From Lineus longissimus (taxonomy: Eukaryota > Nemertea > Pilidiophora > Heteronemertea > Lineidae), in contig NC_088319.1 of the NCBI RefSeq assembly GCF_910592395.1, forward strand, positions 10,848,001-10,912,000: DNA of 64,000 nt, written 5' to 3'. The notes below the pieces were generated by a model, which saw nothing but the letters and a program-made list of their open reading frames with translations, searched no databases and had not been told where the DNA came from. Made by a program: the position numbers and the translations under genes. Numbering within the stretch: the first letter of the stretch is position 1; each line of letters opens with the position of its first letter. Below, piece by piece: positions 58,862 through 64,000 of this stretch.

Positions 58862-59065
58862 TAAAGGTGTATATGCCGTTCATAATAACTTATGGTCCAG
58901 GAAAATAGAAATGCAGTAATACATTATGCCGTAGTGTATGAATTAGCTAAAAGTTGGTAGTACCATGTGTTTATATATCTGTCTACACCACGACAATGCT
59001 GATATTCATATTAAGTATGTACGAAATTTCAAATTCAATTACAGATTTCAAACACATAACGAATG
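58862..59065 (+). repeat. Repeat family D, long copy
   Basis: TTAAAGGTGTATATGCCGTT opens the copy, followed by GGAAAATAGAAATGCAGTAA, a GTAGTGTATGAATTAG block and an AT-rich end with TTCAAATTCAATTAC. Together with 5,385-5,600 this is the most complete copy. Confidence 0.55.
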
Positions 59066-62000
59066 GCCAAGATATTTTGAATGGCACTCCTCAGGATAAC
59101 GAGTCCCTATCGGTGGTTAACTGGTTTATGCATGAAAACGTAGCAAGTTCAATCAAGGATTAAAATGAAACACAATATTCTGCCGCCGACTCAGGCAGCA
59201 AGAGGAGTTAGTGCCAGTGTCTGAAGGCTAGAAAAATCCCCAGTGTGAAGTCACTGAAGTCAGGAGTTGGGGGCTGACCTCTACTGGCCACCAGAAATGA
59301 AACTGGTTTGATTCTGGATTCAATTGAATGCATGAGGCAGCCTAATGTGCCACTGATTCAGCCAGGCTTGGAGTCATCTATAGCCAATCAGCTGGCATTT
59401 TTTGAGTCACATGATGAGGCTAACTTGGACAAGGATGGGTTAAAGTGGCACCAAAAGATGCCACGGACCGCCAGGCTCACTGATATCCAAGCAATCAACC
59501 CGTCTTCTCTGCTTTCCTTCAAATCTACATGTAACACTAAAGCCAATAACTGCAATTTTCCATGCAAAAACCTTGTGCTAAACTCCACTTGCCGATGACA
59601 AATTGCAAGAATAATCCTGCACCCACCTCACGTTCCTACTAATGTACCTCCAACACTATTTCATTAGAGCATAACAGGCAATCTGAAAAACTGCTGCAGA
59701 AACTCCCATTGACTTTATTAACACACCAACTGTTCCATCTGTTGTCTACGATTTCAGATAAGAATCTTTTGCAAAAATGTAGCTTTTAGCTTTTTTGCCA
59801 CATATCATATTTTTGCTGTAACGAGAGGCACCAATTCAGGGAATTTTGCAATTCGCACATTTTTTAACATAAAGTGCTGTACGTTTCACTACGTGTGTTA
59901 CACAGCTAAATCTCGTTTTTTCAAAAGAAACTTCCCGATCAAGCTAATCAAATGCTGTATATCACAATGGCACAGTTGAATCGTGGAGTTTTGAGGGGTT
60001 TGCAACACGGTGAGTAAAGATATTGGTTTACCTTTGCAACAATAGAATGAGGCCCTACCATTACAGTGTTGGAGGGGTACACTTGGATAAAAATATCAAA
60101 TGCGGGCCTTACGCCCCTCAAAATGAACTAATCTTTTGTATGTTTCTTTTGTGTTGTCATTTCCTCTCCAGGTAAGCACGTACTTTTCTTAGGCAATATA
60201 TCTTTAGCCACTGTGGTCACCCGAATTGGCAACAACTCATGACTGGTAATGTGATTGAATTTCTCACTTCCCACACTGTTCACTTAGACATGAAATTGGT
60301 CAAGAAATGGCAAGCAACCAGAATTGGCCAAATGGGTTTGGCATCCTTGCCTGACTGGTAATGCTACGGAATTTCTCACTTCCCACACTGTTCAATTTAA
60401 ACATGAAACTGGTCAAGAATTGGCAAGCCACAGACAAGCTTGGAATATTTTCTTCTCATCTTCTTCTTTTGTACAGATGTAGTCTAGGAGTTTGATTTAT
60501 TGGCCACCAGCCCAGCCCCTTCCTGTAGGAGGCTAGGGAGGATGAGACAACTGTACTCTTGGGCAGTTTGTTCCAGAGCCTGACCGGCATCACTCTCACA
60601 TTGTGGCTGAAGATATGTAAGGGAGTGGCTCTGTCTCAACTTCCCAAGGGATAACGTCAAGTAATTTTGTACGTTTATTGCTGGCTGCGCCTCTCCTGTT
60701 CCCATCTGAAAGAATAGACAGAAGCTTAAATTTCATCCAGGGCTGGTAAGCTCTGATTCAAATCCACATGACACCTTATGACACATCTTGACGAGAAAAT
60801 AAGATAATAACCCTCTGGAGGTCACATGTGTCGCAAGGATGCATGCCTTGCCCTCTAAATACCACTAAGTATAATCTCAACCTCCCGAGAGCCCGACACA
60901 CATCAGTTTAGTGACACTTGGAGCTCCAGCGGGGACGGCAGGTTAATCACCTTTGTGCGATGATACAGCCCTGGTGTGGAATGCTTGCCGGTTCTCAGTT
61001 GGTGTCAGCCAGTTTGAAATATCTTTAGACGTTGAACAAATTGTGGAAATTGAGTTTGTATCCAAGTGTGCGATTTCAAGCTGCAAATTGGCTTGAGTGG
61101 GTGTTAATGGTGAAGTGTAATTCAAGGGGCTAACTTAAGTCTGGTAATCCACTCAACATGCTCAAGCAGTCATCCAAGTTCGGTTGCGAGGAGCCGGAAC
61201 TAAGCCACAGATAAGTACAAAAGCCCAGTAGGTTTATTTTAGCCCAAGTGGAATATTCAAACCTCAATCCGTTTGCGAAAGTCTGTTTGATGTTTTCTTA
61301 CTCGAAAAATGACTTACTTTACTATTGAAGTTAACAGTGTCACGTGACACTCCTACTCCACCCTCAAGTCCCAGATGGCCTCTCTTACTGAACTCCCTGG
61401 CTTGATCCCTAGTGTAATTACTCTAGTCATGTCTCTTCAGCTGCCTTACTCCACAAAGGCGCAGAAATGGGTACGGTCGGATATGCTCAGATTGTAGTGC
61501 TGATTGAGTTGTACTTCAAGGTTTCAGGATAGACTGGTGTCACACTGTCAGATCCTGTTGATATCAGACTACTAACTTTGAGTTTCAGATGTCTGTTAGA
61601 TACTCAAACCTGCACTACTCAGTCTTGGTAAGTACTTTTAAATCTAAACATGATAGGGGCTAAAACATTTCAAATTATGAGGGGATTTTTTCAGAAATGG
61701 GAGGTACTTATCTACATGTATAAGCTTTTGAAATCATATGTACTTGAACCTTCACGGGAGGTGGGCTTTTTTTGGTGCTTGAATGAGCTGATCGAAAAAT
61801 GGAAAGTGGTGGTTCAAAGCATCAAGATTCAGATTCTGGAATCAAGTCAGGATCTTTTTTCACAATGGGCCGTTCAAAAATTAGAGGAATTTTAACCAGG
61901 GTCTGCTTGCTCAATCAGCATTAGAGACAAATGCCGGTCTTAGTTCAACTAAGCATTATCTATAAATGTAGCAGTAGGACTTAATACTGCAAACAAAGAC

Positions 62001-63189
62001 TTAGCAACCGGGCCGGCATATTGCTTCTGGCTGCTTCCTGTTAATTCAAAGCCCAGGACAAGAAATCTAATATCTCCAATTAACATGCCGTGTCTCCTGT
62101 AACAGGAAACCTGGAAATAAACATGATATTGTAATGATGAAATTGGTAAGGTAGGCATCATTACTGTCAGTGCTGAGTCAGGTATCCTCAGGTTCTTTGG
62201 ATCAAGTAACCTTGGACCCTCTCCTTTGTGGTTCTTCTAACAACAATCACCCATCTGGCCACAACGCTAAATCCTTTGTTGCAGTGGGGATATATGGACT
62301 GCATTTTGTTTCATTCTAATCGAGAGGGGCTATGGGGATGAGATTTGGGGTACCTGGGAATGAGGGGGACTTAGTCCCTCTCAAACCATGACTTCGTCAT
62401 ATTGATAAATTAGTCCATGTTGCCACCAGACGACGATTGTAACGAGGCCCTGCAGGTGGCAGAGTGAATCGGCCAAAATAGTTCTCAAAAGAATGTTTAA
62501 AGCTGATCTTAAAATTTAAATGGCCATTTTGAAAAATTTGCACTGAAGTATGAGTCGACTTACTTCAAGAATTGAGTTGAAGTTGTGAGTGCATCTTGTT
62601 TCATGTGACTTCATTAGTCTGTGTGCACCACCTGGATTCAAATCTCAAGCACTCCCCAAATGAGTGATTGAAATTGCTCCGCTCTGTAATTCAAATCACA
62701 TCCGACAATAATCGCTTGTTGCGGTGGTCATCGCAGGTCTAGCGAACTGCGAGTCAATATCAAATCCAGCAATTGTGGGTTATACTCGCGGATTAGAGAT
62801 TCTTTTGTCACACATAGCAGCCATCATAATCACAGGTAGCCGTGATTCAGAAGCGGCACTTTGCTCTAAGCGCACAAATTTGATATTGTTGTTACATTTC
62901 CTTTTATCTTCTTCCCCAAAGTGATCGAATTCAACCACAACAAAATAACAATGCCAATCATTGTCTTTGAACCTATTCAAAAGGAAATACGACACATCAA
63001 CACGTGACTTGCTCACTTCGTGCCCGTGGACAGGTGTTTGGCGAACAAGTAAAAAGCCTCCTTCTTGGATTATTGGCAATCGTGATCGGAATGGATAGGA
63101 AAAACGCATCCAATAAGAGTTGTAAATAATATATCCGCAGTTGTCTCGAGTGGGGGTGTATGAGATGAACAAGTGGGCTCGCTTCTAAG
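59066..63189. other. Intergenic, no gene recognised
   Basis: Only short frames without domain or splice support. Near-repeats at 60,233-60,290 and 60,352-60,430 (TGACTGGTAATG and TCTCACTTCCCACACTGTTC) show a small local duplication of about 120-bp period. No TIR element is clear. Confidence 0.45.
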
Positions 63190-63390
63190 TAAGACACAAG
63201 GTATTTTCTTAAGTGTGCCAGTTTCTAAGTAATGTCTTTGCATAAGTGTGCCAGTTTCTAAGTATGGTCTCTGAATAAGTAGGCCATGCAGTTTCTGAAT
63301 AAGGTTTCTGAATAACATGGACAGTTTGAATAACTGGGCCAAGTCCTTTCATGTGTTGGCCAGTTTCTAAGTAAGGTCTTTGAATAAATG
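63190..63390 (-). repeat. Decayed tandem repeat, about 45-bp unit
   Basis: Four to five degenerate units of GTGTGCCAGTTTCTAAGTAA plus GGTCTTTGAATAA. The short minus frames with YLETGTL are products of this repeat. Confidence 0.65.
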
Positions 63391-64000
63391 GATCGAAAAA
63401 TCCAAGATGGCATCTGCCTTAGGCCAGACAGATGACAGTGGTGAATTTTCTTTACAAGTTTGAACTTTAGTTTAGAATTTTTTGCTGAATGATGAGTGAA
63501 TTTATTGTGAGATTTTAAAATTCTTGTAAGGTATGACATCAATCAGGTGTTTTCACTCATTTGTCAGATCTTCAGTAAAATTTGACAATTTCAAGTCTGT
63601 TCCTTTCCATTTCTAGGACTATAGAAACCACCAGACTCGAACAATGGGTGTGCTGGTGAGGATTAGGATGGAATAATGATCACATTATGGCCATACAAGA
63701 CAAGACTCAATTTGATATATACGGCGTTATGCGATAAGACATTCAACATGATGCATATTAAGGCCCCGTGGGAACTGCTCCGATGTTGTTGTAGTTGGTT
63801 GTAAGTAATGGCCCCTTTCCCACTTAACGGTTTGGCAATGAAACATGATATAGGGGGGGATGGGGGTGCACTGGTGATTCTGATGCATATGTTTTGTGAT
63901 GTGTTTGCCAAATGGCCTGGTCTCCTGACGAACGCAAAATGCTCCAAGATACATTTGTTAATAAAAACACACCAGTTGAGAATCTTATCTCCACGAGACT
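63391..64000. other. Window end, nothing recognised
   Basis: No exon, TIR or tandem repeat that I can support. Confidence 0.45.

Overview
The window is animal nuclear DNA, not bacterial or viral. Genes are split by introns with gtaagt/ttncag splice sites, TATA boxes sit upstream of start codons, and the spacers are AT-rich and packed with degenerate DNA transposons. The repeats suggest a marine invertebrate: microsatellite-bearing elements ending in GAGCTAA, a widespread hAT-type MITE opening CAGGGGCGGATCC, and mariner-like MITEs with TACAGTGGAACCTC ends. I lean towards a lophotrochozoan (mollusc, brachiopod or annelid), but that is an inference from repeat style, not a species call.

Layout. 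1-6.1 kb: the 3' end of a minus-strand gene for a single-pass membrane protein. It has a 109-residue tail exon (2,099-2,429) and two homologous 97-bp exons (5,741-5,837; 5,889-5,985) that each encode a transmembrane segment and look mutually exclusive. The intron holds TTAA-type transposons. 6.1-14.1 kb: no confident gene. It holds a Harbinger remnant, a 101-bp tandem repeat, a MULE-like element with a 9-bp target duplication, a TTAA MITE and a 44-bp minisatellite.

14.1-38 kb is the core locus: three tandem copies (A, B, C) of a secreted C-type lectin gene with a Thr/Pro mucin-like repeat stalk, each followed by a convergent peptide-type GPCR. A and B are almost identical over about 8.7 kb; C is diverged. 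Only the C-side GPCR (36,806-37,813) is intact; the two others are 5'-truncated with the same frameshift. Lectin C lost intron 3 by an in-frame deletion. A Helitron and a TIR element lie upstream of B and C but not A, so the promoter-exon 1 crossover that made copy B can be placed.

38-53 kb: two copies of a microsatellite-bearing mobile element (40,305-42,566; 49,483-52,872). Each carries a small two-exon cargo gene and a nested TIR element with a MADF-domain exon. One copy interrupts a LINE tail. 53-64 kb: MITEs, a few unrecognised candidate exons and a decayed tandem repeat; no confident gene.

The lectins and the GPCR are the only genes that look complete, besides the small cargo gene. Lectin and GPCR are convergent neighbours and were duplicated together; nothing in the sequence shows that they work together.
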